From positions 33,140-97,139 of the forward strand of contig NZ_CAJNBL010000011.1 of NCBI RefSeq assembly GCF_905221025.1: 64,000 nucleotides of DNA. Reading direction: 5' to 3'. Below are positions 18,646-28,243 of this stretch, piece by piece. Position 1 is the first letter of the stretch. Every line of letters starts with the position of its first letter. The position numbers and the translations under genes were made by a program. The notes beneath the pieces are model-generated. The model did not search any database and had not been told where the DNA came from. It saw nothing but the letters and a program-made list of their open reading frames with translations. Source of the DNA: Candidatus Nitrotoga fabula. GTDB taxonomy: Bacteria; Pseudomonadota; Gammaproteobacteria; Burkholderiales; Gallionellaceae.

Positions 18646-20085
18646 CTAGTCCTGATTCAAGCGCGGATCAAACGCATCGCGTACCACATCCGCAAACAGG
18701 TTGGCCGCCAGCACCAGAACCAGCATGAACCCAAATGCGGCAGCCAGCGTCCACCACACCATCGGTTCGCGTCCCATTTCCAGACGTGCGGAATTGATCA
18801 ATGTTCCAAAACTCATCGTGGTGGGATCTACCCCGACACCCACATATGACAGAACCGCTTCTGCCAGTACCAGACTGCTGAAATCCATTACCACTGCAAT
18901 CAGGATGATATGCATGACATTGGGCAGGATATGGCGGGTAAGAATCCGGAAGGATGAAACTCCGAACGCCTGCGCCGCCTGGATAAATTCCAGCTCCCGC
19001 AACTTCAGCGTCTCGCCGCGGATCAGCCGGCATAGCCCGGTCCAGCTGGTTACTCCAAGTATCAGGCACAAAAACAGCAGGCGCAAATCGGCACGCGCAG
19101 CAGAAGTCTCAAACCATTCAGGATGCATCTCTATATACACCTGCATCATCAATACTGCCGCCGCAATCAGCAACACGCCCGGAATCGAGCTAAGAACGGT
19201 ATAGAGATACTGGATCAGATCATCTACCCAGCCGCGAAAATATCCGGCTGCAATGCCCAGCAACAAGGCAAACGGCAACATCACCAGCGTGGTAACCGTA
19301 CCGATGACCAGCCCGGTACGGATGCTTTTCAGTGCAAGATAGAGTACATCCTGCCCCACTTTGTCCGTGCCCAGCACATGATAAGCTGCTGCCAGATTAC
19401 AAATCATGCCCAAAGCCAAGGACAGCAATAAAACTGTGAGCATCAGCGCCCTGACGGATTTCCTCTGCATGCAACCTGTCCATGCAGCCTTCCAGTCAGC
19501 CGCACGAGTTTCATGTCCGCTGGGCGAACCTGGCATCCTGGGGCGGATGCGCGCGAAAACATGAAACAGCCCTACGGCCAGGCCGATCAGGAACACGCCT
19601 GCCAATCCCCCTGCCGCAGCACCAGTCGCCGCGCGTTTCAGCACATCCTCCTGAAGTTCACTCGCAGGATCTGCAAGATGGGCGCCACCATGATGCAAAC
19701 GGGGATAGTCCCGAATGATTGTGCCATCCCGGGTTTCCATACTCTCCTTTGCATAGAGATATGCCGCGAGCGGCGCGGAGTACGTTTTTTCGCTACGACT
19801 CTTCATATCGCTGGCAAGGACATCAAACAGACTCAATACCTCAGCCGAATAAACCTGCTGGCCATCGATTTTCTCCGGCAGTGCCGGGCGAAAATGCATG
19901 GAATCCAGCAGCCCCACCAGCAAAAACAGGGAAAAAAACAGCAGGGAAACCATACCTGTGCTGCTATCTGCCACTCGCTTCCAGGGCAAAACCAGGTGCG
20001 GGCGTTTCCGTATCCACAGCGCTGCAGCAAAACCGGTTGCCAGCAGCAGATAGATCATTGCATCCGTCCAGAGAATAACTGGCAT
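18646..20085 (-). CDS. Peptide ABC transporter permease (OppC/YejE type)
   Basis: A 479-residue inner-membrane permease. The C-terminal half has the OppC/DppC core with the EAA loop (RELEFIQAAQAFGVSSFRI...HILPNVMHIILI) and ends NLFADVVRDAFDPR. The N-terminal 230 residues are unusual: two separated hydrophobic segments (about 5-20 and 38-60) around a periplasmic-looking part, then another helix, before the normal first permease helix. OppC is usually about 300 residues, YejE about 340. Start at ATG 20085, with AGGGA 5 nt upstream. Confidence 0.9.
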   Translation of the reverse strand: MPVILWTDAMIYLLLATGFAAALWIRKRPHLVLPWKRVADSSTGMVSLLFFSLFLLVGLLDSMHFRPALPEKIDGQQVYSAEVLSLFDVLASDMKSRSEKTYSAPLAAYLYAKESMETRDGTIIRDYPRLHHGGAHLADPASELQEDVLKRAATGAAAGGLAGVFLIGLAVGLFHVFARIRPRMPGSPSGHETRAADWKAAWTGCMQRKSVRALMLTVLLLSLALGMICNLAAAYHVLGTDKVGQDVLYLALKSIRTGLVIGTVTTLVMLPFALLLGIAAGYFRGWVDDLIQYLYTVLSSIPGVLLIAAAVLMMQVYIEMHPEWFETSAARADLRLLFLCLILGVTSWTGLCRLIRGETLKLRELEFIQAAQAFGVSSFRILTRHILPNVMHIILIAVVMDFSSLVLAEAVLSYVGVGVDPTTMSFGTLINSARLEMGREPMVWWTLAAAFGFMLVLVLAANLFADVVRDAFDPRLNQD

Positions 20086-20221
20086 GTTCCCTATTCCCGT
20101 GTTACGTACTGACAATGGTTTACATGGAAAACGGGAGAGCGGAGAATGCAACAAGACCTATCCGCACCGCGCAGGAAACCGGTTCTGCCCCCAACCTTCC
20201 GTCTGCATGCCGGGTATGCAA

Positions 20222-21199
20222 TCATTGCAATCTCACCCGCGGGTCGACAATCGTATAGGAAATATCCGTGAGAACCAGGCCGGCAATGTACAAAACCGAA
20301 CCCAGGAAGACCATGGCATGTACCACACCAAAATCCTGAGCGTTGATTGCATCGATGGTATAACTGCCCAGCCCCGGAATGCCAAAGAATGATTCCGTCA
20401 GCAGACTTCCCATGAACAGCAACGGAATGACCACCACTACGCCGGTCAATATCGGGATCATTGCATTCTTAAGTATGTGACGGAATAGCACATGCAATTC
20501 CGAAAGGCCCTTGGCACGGGCGGTTCGCACATATTCCCTGCCGATTTCTTCCAGGAAAATCGTTCGATACCAGCGACTGCTTGAACCTACGCTGCCTATT
20601 ACGCCTATCAACACCGGCAGCAATATAAACTTGAAGCTATCCATACCCTCCGCGTATCCGGAAATAGGAACCCAGTGCCAGAGTTTGCTCACCAGGAACT
20701 GGCCCCCAATGATGTAAAAAAGGCTGGAAACGGACATCAACAGAACGCATAGCGCTACACCCAGCATATCCAGGACGGTTGCCCTGAATAATGTCAGCAT
20801 TAACGCAAACGTGATATAGACAAACAATCCGGCCAGAAACGTCGGAAGCGCTATGGCCAGACTGGGCAGCATCCGGGTCTGTATTTCACGCGCAATATTC
20901 CGTCCATCGTTGGACATCCCGAAATCAAATGCGAACATTCTGGCCGATTTCTGAAAAAAAATCGTATCCGTAAGCACCTTGCCGCCACTGGCATGAAGAT
21001 TAAGCAGCAATGGCTTATCGTAACCATGCTGCTGCTTCCACTTTTCAATGGCTTCGGGTGTAACCCGCTTCATGCCCAATTGCATCCGCGCCATATCATC
21101 TGCCGTATTCACCATAAAAAACAAAGAGAACGTCAACAGATTCACGCCGATCAGGATCGGGATTGCATACAGGATACGGCGGATAAGATAGGCAATCAT
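20222..21199 (-). CDS. Peptide ABC transporter permease (OppB/YejB type)
   Basis: A 325-residue permease opening with MIAYLIRRILYAIPILIGVN, typical of OppB/DppB. Six hydrophobic helices and the EAA loop (REYVRTARAKGLSELHVLFRHILKNAMIPIL) are present, and the C-terminus is DISYTIVDPRVRL. It pairs with the OppC-type permease downstream; the 136-bp gap between the two holds no gene. Confidence 0.93.
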   Translation of the reverse strand: MIAYLIRRILYAIPILIGVNLLTFSLFFMVNTADDMARMQLGMKRVTPEAIEKWKQQHGYDKPLLLNLHASGGKVLTDTIFFQKSARMFAFDFGMSNDGRNIAREIQTRMLPSLAIALPTFLAGLFVYITFALMLTLFRATVLDMLGVALCVLLMSVSSLFYIIGGQFLVSKLWHWVPISGYAEGMDSFKFILLPVLIGVIGSVGSSSRWYRTIFLEEIGREYVRTARAKGLSELHVLFRHILKNAMIPILTGVVVVIPLLFMGSLLTESFFGIPGLGSYTIDAINAQDFGVVHAMVFLGSVLYIAGLVLTDISYTIVDPRVRLQ

Positions 21200-21635
21200 T
21201 TCGTTACGCTATAACTTGCGCTCACACTTAAAGAAATCTCTCTGCTCAAGGTGCAGTAAAAAATTTCTGGTGATTCCAAAGAATCCAGTCAGGGATACAA
21301 CTCGCATGCATAAAATCCGAAAAGAACCGCCTGAATCCCATTGTTTAAAAATACAGACAATGCAATTGAAAAAGGCATTACCATAGAGAGAAAATGGCCC
21401 GAGTTCATCCAAAAGGGCGCATCTCATTTCCAGCAAGCAGAGTCCATCCAGGCGCCAGAAAATTGAATCCGGTCTATGCGATAACGCTCCCGGGAAGTTC
21501 TCTGTTTCCACCTGATCAGGAGCAACCCAAGTGCCAGAATTTAAACCCTGTCAGAAACCCTGAAAAAACAGGATCGACCTGATCCGCCCAAGCCTGGAGC
21601 TTTCAGACAGGTTTGCTTGCCGCCAACCTGCACCA
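21200..21635. other. Intergenic region upstream of the permease gene
   Basis: No convincing gene. Short inverted repeats occur at about 21545-21590 (CCTGTCAG and ACAGG, and GGATC/GATCC), without U-runs. It separates the permease gene from the small secreted-protein gene, so the transporter genes may not share a single transcript. Confidence 0.4.
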
Positions 21636-21947
21636 TTAGTGATTTTCTGGAACGTCATGCTCCAACAATAATTTCTGTCTGGCAACATCACGAGGCATGC
21701 ATACCATTTCGTTACCAACCTTTTTTTCAAGGCCCCTTACCTTGGCGCAAATCATGATAGGCCCATTCGGCGTTGCCTTGGCATTCTTGCACCATCCATC
21801 GGGAGGGGTGGTTTTGAAGTCTATCCAGGTTCCCTCAGCCGCCTTGCATTCCTCCGGATTTTCCGGATAGGCATGAGCCGCGACTGGCAATGCCATCATG
21901 GCCGTCATACAACAAACTGCAAATGATCTGTTTTTCAAAATACTCAA
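21636..21947 (-). CDS. Small secreted cysteine-containing protein, unknown
   Basis: About 103 residues with a signal peptide (MTAMMALPVAAHA, cleavage near AHA-YP). The mature part of about 75 residues has four cysteines (EECKAAEGTW, DGWCKNAK, ICAK, MVCMP), which suggests two disulfides. I place the start at TTG 21947 because AGGAG lies 7 nt upstream; the open frame also begins at GTG 21968. I do not recognise the family. It lies between the binding-protein and permease genes on the same strand, but whether it serves the transporter is unknown. Confidence 0.6.
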   Translation of the reverse strand: MSILKNRSFAVCCMTAMMALPVAAHAYPENPEECKAAEGTWIDFKTTPPDGWCKNAKATPNGPIMICAKVRGLEKKVGNEMVCMPRDVARQKLLLEHDVPENH

Positions 21948-22174
21948 AATACTTCTCCTGTTTATCACGGCGGCAAAAAGGGCGTTGCCGCATCACCTGA
22001 TTGTTTTGACCTGCATACCCATTCAAAGTTTGGCAGTCATTCATCATTTACTACACTCATCCCGAAGATGGGATGTGATCCCGCATTCAGAACAAGATCC
22101 CGTCCAAATTGGCCAGTATATAACAATTGGTATTCCCTATGGCTTCTCCATTCCCTGCCCGCATATGGAATCCG

Positions 22175-24325
22175 TCATCGCGCCTGCTCCCTTTGCCACA
22201 GCACCCTCCATAGCCATCCGGCCAGAAAAACCAGAGCCAGGCCGCCCAGCCACAATGGAGCCAGTTTTGGCTGATTCCACCGGTTACGCAATTCTTCGCG
22301 CTGTGCCGGATCAATACGCAAATATTTGACATTATTATTTGCCATCTTGTTCGGCTTGCTATTGTGCAGCCAGGCATGGCGCAACACATAGTCCTTTGGG
22401 TGCTGCCCCCATATCCACGGCGCATCCCGGCGCAGGATTTCCAGCATCTCATCAATTATCTTTTGTCGCTCCGGTCCATTTTCCATGTTTTTCATTCGTT
22501 CAAACAGATGATCATATTCCGGGTTATGGTAATTCGAAGCATTTTCCCCCCCTTTGGCAACCTTCCCCTGGGCGCCATGAAGCAAAAATAAAAAATTTTC
22601 CGGATCGGGATAATCGGCATTCCAGCCGAAATAAAACATTTGCGTATCCCCTTTGCGAATCTTGTCCTGAAAACGGTTATAGTCAGTGCTGCGGACCACA
22701 AGCTGCAGATTAATTTTTTCCAATTGCTTGCGAAGCCAGTCCAGCCTGGACTTGCTGCCCACGCCTGAAACAGTAGTATCCAGATAGATCACCAGGGGTT
22801 GTTTCGTTTTTTCATCCAGGCCATCCGGGTAGCCCGCTTCCGCCAGAAGTTGCCTGGCCTCATGGATTGCTTTGCGGCGCGGCGCGCCGTTTACCCAGTC
22901 ATACACATAATGATTGATGCCTGCCTCCCCCTCGCGATAGCCGAATATCCCGGGTGGTATGGGAGATTGCGCGCTTATACCGCGTCCATTGGCAAAAATG
23001 GAAATAAACTCCTCAAAATCAACTGCAATGGAAATCGCACGGCGCAGCTTGGTCGCACGTTCGCTCGCACCCCCTACCACCGGATCAAGCCAGTTAAAAC
23101 CCATATACATGGTAGAAGTAGCAACCGATGTGGATAGCTGGATACCCTGGGCTTTCATCTCATCCGTAACGTTCGCTTCGCCACTCACGCTGACCTGCAC
23201 TGCCTGGTCAAAACTGTCCGAACTGATGCCTGCCGCATCGTAATAACCCTGCAGGAATTTATTCCAGTACGGTATGGTTTCCTTCTCCAGGCTGAATACC
23301 ACCTTGTCTATCAGCGGCAAGGGCTTGCCGGCATCTGCCAGCAACCCTGCTTCCCTGTCCCCTGCTTCGCCCTCGTCAGGATAGGTTTCCCCGGAAAAGT
23401 TGGGATTGCGAGCCAATACCATACGCCGGTTGGGATCATTCTCCGACAGATAATATGGTCCGCTACCCACCGGCCACCAGTCCAGCACCAGATTACGCTC
23501 AGCCATCCCCGGCTGTGCATAAAAACGCTCCGCCTCTACCGGCATGGGTGCAAAGAAAGACATTGCCAGCCAATAGGAAAACTGAGGGTATTTACCGTGG
23601 ATCTTGATGCGATAGGTGTGGTCATCCACAATCTGCACCCCTTCCAAAGGGTAATCATGCAGATTCAGGAAGCGACCGGGATATTTTTCCTTGGCCTGCT
23701 GCAATGTCGTAACGTATTCCTTGAGACCTACAATATACTCTGACATCAGGCCGACAATGGGGGAATGAATTGCCGGATGCGCCAGCCGTTTGATCTGATA
23801 GACGTAATCTGCCGCGAGCACATTTCGCGTACCGGAATGCGGGAAATCGTTCAATGTGTGAATATTACGCAAATCCCTGGCAGTAAGGGCATGGTATTCC
23901 AAATTGCCATTTGCGTTGCGTGCAAAAGCCGGGTGTGGCTGATAATGCAGATCGGGCCGCAGGCGGATTTCATAAACACTGAATGCCACCTTGTCCGCAG
24001 GTGCATCATCAGGCAACGGGCGGTTGCTCTGGTCCAGATAGCTCACCGCTGGCATTGCGCTGGCTGCCTGCGGAACCAGCGCATAGGGGCGCTTCAGAAA
24101 ATGATACTGCAATGGCGGTTGATAGATCTGTGCCAGGAATATATATTCATTCTCACTATAGGCTGACGCAGGATCGAGATGCTTTGGACGCTCCGAAAAC
24201 GCGGAATAGTAAATGGATTTACCTTGATCGTTGACCGGATAGGGATTGTTCCACAAACCGCCCTCGTTACAAGCTCCAAGCAACAGGAGCAGCAGTGCAT
24301 GCGGTACATAATATAAGCATTTCAT
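22175..24325 (-). CDS. Peptide ABC transporter substrate-binding lipoprotein
   Basis: A 716-residue family 5 solute-binding protein. The N-terminus is a lipoprotein signal (ALLLLLLGACNEG, lipobox LGAC). The body has SBP_bac_5 landmarks: AFSERPKHLDPASAYSENE, VGSGPYYLSENDP, LRRAISIAVDFEEF, ARQLLAEAGYPDG and MFYFGWNADYPDPENFLF. Unusually, the C-terminus has a hydrophobic helix (APLWLGGLALVFLAGWLWRVL) followed by basic residues, so the protein appears anchored at both ends. It probably delivers oligopeptides to the permeases downstream, and sits at the head of the run, divergent from ygfZ. Confidence 0.9.
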   Translation of the reverse strand: MKCLYYVPHALLLLLLGACNEGGLWNNPYPVNDQGKSIYYSAFSERPKHLDPASAYSENEYIFLAQIYQPPLQYHFLKRPYALVPQAASAMPAVSYLDQSNRPLPDDAPADKVAFSVYEIRLRPDLHYQPHPAFARNANGNLEYHALTARDLRNIHTLNDFPHSGTRNVLAADYVYQIKRLAHPAIHSPIVGLMSEYIVGLKEYVTTLQQAKEKYPGRFLNLHDYPLEGVQIVDDHTYRIKIHGKYPQFSYWLAMSFFAPMPVEAERFYAQPGMAERNLVLDWWPVGSGPYYLSENDPNRRMVLARNPNFSGETYPDEGEAGDREAGLLADAGKPLPLIDKVVFSLEKETIPYWNKFLQGYYDAAGISSDSFDQAVQVSVSGEANVTDEMKAQGIQLSTSVATSTMYMGFNWLDPVVGGASERATKLRRAISIAVDFEEFISIFANGRGISAQSPIPPGIFGYREGEAGINHYVYDWVNGAPRRKAIHEARQLLAEAGYPDGLDEKTKQPLVIYLDTTVSGVGSKSRLDWLRKQLEKINLQLVVRSTDYNRFQDKIRKGDTQMFYFGWNADYPDPENFLFLLHGAQGKVAKGGENASNYHNPEYDHLFERMKNMENGPERQKIIDEMLEILRRDAPWIWGQHPKDYVLRHAWLHNSKPNKMANNNVKYLRIDPAQREELRNRWNQPKLAPLWLGGLALVFLAGWLWRVLWQREQAR

Positions 24326-24400
24326 GACGCAAGAGTTTATCCGAAATACCGCTATTCGTGGTAAAGTTAAAAGTATTTTAAAATTTACAAATGGGCAGCA

Positions 24401-25474
24401 ATGATGAATGAAAACTGGAAGAACTTTTTAATAGAGCAGGGAGCAGCGATCCAGGACGACATCGTCCAGTATTTCGGTTCTGGGGCTGGAGAACTCACTG
24501 CAGCCCGTGATGGACTCGTGCTGTGCTATTTGAGCCAGTATGGTGTACTCAAGGTGTCCGGCGAGGATGCCGAGACCTTTTTGCAAAACCTGGTCAGCAG
24601 CGATGTCCGCGAAGTCTCTCCATGGTGGGCGCAGATGAGCAGCCTAAGCACCCCAAAGGGCAGAATGCTGGCCAGCTTCCTGATCTGGCGCAAAGGCGTG
24701 CTGGCCGATGCGGACAAGGCATTTTTGCTGCAGCTGCCCCGCAGTTTATGCGCAGGCATACACGAGCACCTGTCCAAATATATTCTGCGATCCAAGGTAA
24801 AAATTGAAGATGTCAGCGATCAGCAAATCAGTTTCGGCTGGGCAGGAGAGAATTGCGAAGAACAACTGCGTGAATACCTGGGCTCGGTACCCATTGAACA
24901 CTGGGGAGCAGAAGAAGTAGGAAACCGCAAATCGGAGCATAATGACACCGGGGTCATTCGACTGGGCGAGCAGCGCTTCCAGATCAACACCACGATCGAT
25001 CACGCAATTGAACTGTGGCAAAAACTTATCGTTACCGGGCGCCCGGTAGGTTCACCATGCTGGGACTGGCTTTCGATCCAGGAAGGTATCCCCTGCATCC
25101 TTCCGGCCACCCAGGAGCAATTTGTGCCGCAAATGGTCAATATGGAACTGATTGGCGGGGTCAGTTTCAAAAAAGGATGCTATCCCGGCCAGGAAATCGT
25201 GGCGCGCATGCAATATCTGGGCAAGCTCAAAAAAAGAATGTACCTGGCCCATATTGAAAGCAACGCTCCTCCGCAACCCGGGGATGAACTTTACAGCGCC
25301 GACATGGAAGGACAAGCCAGTGGCATGGTCGTCAACGCTTCGCCTGCCCCGGACGGCGGCTATGACATGCTGGCTGTCGTTCAGATCAGCAGCCATAAAG
25401 ACCAGACTGTACACTGGAAATCGATAGACGGCCCTGCCCTGCGATTCAAAAGGCTGCCCTATCCGATATACTAG
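24401..25474 (+). CDS. ygfZ: YgfZ folate-binding protein (iron-sulfur cluster assembly/repair)
   Basis: A 357-residue protein of the GcvT-like fold. The signature KGCYPGQEIVARMQYLGKLKKRM, with the functional cysteine, is clear. YgfZ uses tetrahydrofolate to help make or repair Fe-S clusters in enzymes such as MiaB. The start is either of two adjacent ATGs (24401 or 24404). Its stop codon lies in CTAG, which is also the stop codon of the decayed transposase on the other strand, so the insertion boundary abuts the gene end. Confidence 0.93.
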   Translation: MMNENWKNFLIEQGAAIQDDIVQYFGSGAGELTAARDGLVLCYLSQYGVLKVSGEDAETFLQNLVSSDVREVSPWWAQMSSLSTPKGRMLASFLIWRKGVLADADKAFLLQLPRSLCAGIHEHLSKYILRSKVKIEDVSDQQISFGWAGENCEEQLREYLGSVPIEHWGAEEVGNRKSEHNDTGVIRLGEQRFQINTTIDHAIELWQKLIVTGRPVGSPCWDWLSIQEGIPCILPATQEQFVPQMVNMELIGGVSFKKGCYPGQEIVARMQYLGKLKKRMYLAHIESNAPPQPGDELYSADMEGQASGMVVNASPAPDGGYDMLAVVQISSHKDQTVHWKSIDGPALRFKRLPYPIY

Positions 25475-25560
25475 GTTCTGGTGACAAACCAGACGAGCCA
25501 AATGAAGCTGGCCGCCAGAGCGATGAAGGTATCATAGCGTGAGGCCAGTTTTTATGGCGT
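25472..25560 (-). pseudogene. IS5-family transposase remnant, C-terminal end
   Basis: Minus-strand translation gives KLASRYDTFIALAASFIWL followed by a stop, the characteristic last residues of IS5/IS427-group transposases. Immediately before KLASRY the frame has a stop (TAA) and an apparent one-base shift, so it is decayed. The N-terminal piece of a similar transposase lies 2.9 kb away at 28370-28560 in the same orientation. Confidence 0.65.
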
Positions 25561-25894
25561 CAATACATCCTTGGTGCTTGGTCAGTCACTGCAAATGCTC
25601 ATCGTTTGCTGGCGCGCGTTTATACAGGCACCAAGCCAGACGGTCCGCATTAGAGCCGGGTTGTATTAATAATTATCCCTATAAAACCAATTTATTGAAT
25701 AAATTAAGATATTTTGTTAACTGCATATTCTAATGCTTATTCGGTAAGATATAAATTTTATTGTTAGAAAGCAATTTATAATTTTCAGAAACTTGTTCTT
25801 GACTTAATATTAGCTGCCACCTTATTTTCTACCGTGAATATAAATTGGATCTGGGGACAACTCGTTTTTTAGACCGGATCAATATAATCTACAT
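25561..25894. other. AT-rich intergenic region before the orphan lipoprotein
   Basis: No gene seen. The first 100 bp may still belong to the decayed insertion sequence. The right end has a perfect TATAAT (25883-25888) only 6 nt before the ATG at 25895, with no recognisable -35 and no ribosome site. Confidence 0.35.
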
Positions 25895-28243
25895 ATGCTG
25901 ATCCTACATTTTGCCTCGAACCGCTTATATAACAGCAGAGCTTTTCTAACATATTGTATTTTGGCAGGAGTATCACTCTTCAGTGGTTGTCAAAATATTA
26001 CAGATACGCCATCCATCGGTTTTGTTGATCACCCAACAGAGGAAATAGTCCGCCAAACTAATTTTTTGATGAGCGGATGGGCACTTGATCAAGATGGAAT
26101 AGAGAATGTTGCAGCCATATTAGATGAGCATCAGCATTTCTCAGCGCGTATAGGGATACCACGTCAAGATGTCGCATTAGCCTATCCAACCTATCCAGGC
26201 AAAGAAACAGCGGGTTTCGAGATAACACTCAATTTACCACCATCACTTTCAGGAAAACATCAGCTTCAAATAGTTGCAACGGATAAAAAACAGCGCAAAA
26301 CCATTATTGGCAAAAAGACGCTAATTGCTGGAAACACCATGAAACGCTGGCTACCGCTTCTAGAAAATGCTCACCCTGGCCCAGAAAAAACATTTTATTT
26401 CCTGTTTGCAACCAGTGGAATATCCTTAGGCGGTGCGCAGGAAATTGCGGAACAATACGCACCCTACAACAGCGCTACCGTAAAGGCAGGCTTCCGTGTA
26501 CCTATTTTATACCTTAGAACAACCAAGGGATATTCTCAAGATTGGGAATTTGATCCTAATTTTGATAATTCCATGAAATGCGGGAAACGCCAAATTGCAG
26601 ATGACTCCCTCAATGATGTGATCCGTTTTTCCACAGAGAAAAAATTACCAATTTTATTTACGCTAAATGGGGGAGTATGGGCAGATGCCGCATGTGATGC
26701 TCCCAGCTGGGATATAAATGACCAGCTGGAGAAGGAACCTCTCAATTGCCAGTGGAATGAACGTAATCAGGTAATGAACGACGACTATCTGAAAACCTTG
26801 CCTGGCTCGCAGGATGCACCAGAGCTGGCTCGCGGCCTCACTCTCAATGTATATGCGTCAGATGTGCGTCGATATAAAAAACGTAATTTACAGGCAGCAG
26901 GACGTGTGCTTCTGGAATTTGCTCAAAATCATCCAGATTTGTTTGTAGGCATAAGTCTTGATCCAGATGTTTATAACAATCCCTTTTTTGAGGGTGAGCA
27001 ATGGTATGACTACAACCCTCTGACATTACGTCAATTTCGCGAATGGCTTAAAGGAGACGGTCCATATAGTGGGCAACCCACTGATGGCGCGCCAGATTTA
27101 AGAAACTACCGGAAAAAATCCCCCCTTACGCTAAAAGAAGTAAACCAGCTGGCCAGGAAAAACTGGAAAAACTGGAACGAAGTCCAGCCTCCACGAATTT
27201 TTTCCACGGCCTCTCCCCCTTATTGGAAAGATCCATGGGTACGCGAATGGGAGTTGTTTCGTCGCCATCTTGTAGATTTGCATTATGATGAACTTTCCCA
27301 ATGGCTTACAGATGCTGGAATTCCAACCAGGCACATTTTCTCTTCTCAAGGCTTCCCTGCTCTCTCAGAACCGCTAATGCCCTTTGCAGTAAATTTAGAT
27401 AGCCCTGTCAAAAATTATGATAGTGGCGGTATGACAATAGAAGGCGCCAAACCAAATCAAGGTCATTTAGGTGCAATTTTATATGGCCCGAGCGCTGTTA
27501 ATTCAATCCGAATGGAAAATAATGATTCCTTATTCGCCGCTTTCCGTCGATTTGATGAAGATTGGGCAGTAATTGAACATAACACCAGCGATTTTCGTTC
27601 TCCATCTATCATGGCTAACTATGCGGATGGATATCGTAGTTTGAGGGAGATGTTTAATCATGGTGCGCGGTTTGTTTCGCCAATGGCGTGGAATGGTTCC
27701 AATGGAATTTATGCTGGACAAAAAGATTTTGCTGCATTTACCGCGATACGCAACACCCCTCTCGAAGATGCCATTCGTGACTTCATGATCAGCCACGCAA
27801 ATCTACCCCGCCATGCACGCTACTGGGGATTTGGCTCTCTAGGCCACAAGGATACAGATGGATGGAACGCTGTAAATAACGGCCAAATTATTTCAGACGG
27901 AGGCTCTGCCTTACTGATGCCCGCAACCGGGACAATGATTTTACAAGCTGACCTGGAAACGCAAATCGAACCTGAACACCATAAGCAACTTATTCTTGGA
28001 TTAGCCCAACCAGATGATGTACTAGGTGTTACCGCTGAAGTGCTCGATGCTGTTACTCAAAAATACATACCAATAACAGATGGAAAAAACATTCCTCTTA
28101 AACGAGATACATTAGGAATTCATTTGCCTCTTACGTGGAATATAAATATCCAACCCAAAACAATGCGCATTACTATCCGATTCCGGGATGAAGTCGAGAA
28201 GAGCAAACTTAACTTTATTAGTCTTCATCCCGCGAATATATGA
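25895..28243 (+). CDS. Large predicted lipoprotein, possible glycoside-hydrolase-like fold
   Basis: A 782-residue protein of unknown function. A signal peptide with lipobox-like LFSGC ends near residue 32. Residues about 40-145 form an Ig-like domain with the pattern SGWALD..GIENVAAILD and GFEITLNL..LSGKHQLQIVATD, seen next to polysaccharide-related domains. The rest has stretches typical of TIM-barrel hydrolases (ILFTLNGGVWAD, FVGISLDPDVYNNPFF, WYDYNPLTLRQFREWL, MAWNGSNGIY). The acidic catalytic pair cannot be assigned, so an enzyme role is inference. No operon partner. It is AT-richer than its neighbours and flanked by transposase remnants, suggesting transfer. The start lacks a ribosome site. 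Confidence 0.6.
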   Translation: MLILHFASNRLYNSRAFLTYCILAGVSLFSGCQNITDTPSIGFVDHPTEEIVRQTNFLMSGWALDQDGIENVAAILDEHQHFSARIGIPRQDVALAYPTYPGKETAGFEITLNLPPSLSGKHQLQIVATDKKQRKTIIGKKTLIAGNTMKRWLPLLENAHPGPEKTFYFLFATSGISLGGAQEIAEQYAPYNSATVKAGFRVPILYLRTTKGYSQDWEFDPNFDNSMKCGKRQIADDSLNDVIRFSTEKKLPILFTLNGGVWADAACDAPSWDINDQLEKEPLNCQWNERNQVMNDDYLKTLPGSQDAPELARGLTLNVYASDVRRYKKRNLQAAGRVLLEFAQNHPDLFVGISLDPDVYNNPFFEGEQWYDYNPLTLRQFREWLKGDGPYSGQPTDGAPDLRNYRKKSPLTLKEVNQLARKNWKNWNEVQPPRIFSTASPPYWKDPWVREWELFRRHLVDLHYDELSQWLTDAGIPTRHIFSSQGFPALSEPLMPFAVNLDSPVKNYDSGGMTIEGAKPNQGHLGAILYGPSAVNSIRMENNDSLFAAFRRFDEDWAVIEHNTSDFRSPSIMANYADGYRSLREMFNHGARFVSPMAWNGSNGIYAGQKDFAAFTAIRNTPLEDAIRDFMISHANLPRHARYWGFGSLGHKDTDGWNAVNNGQIISDGGSALLMPATGTMILQADLETQIEPEHHKQLILGLAQPDDVLGVTAEVLDAVTQKYIPITDGKNIPLKRDTLGIHLPLTWNINIQPKTMRITIRFRDEVEKSKLNFISLHPANI

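Noticed and set aside
21209..21511. 100-codon frame on the minus strand between transporter genes
   Set aside because: No ribosome site, no recognisable motif, odd composition; treated as non-coding.
25561..25665. tRNA or other structured RNA near the transposase remnant
   Set aside because: No cloverleaf or conserved arm; the sequence looks like decayed IS DNA.
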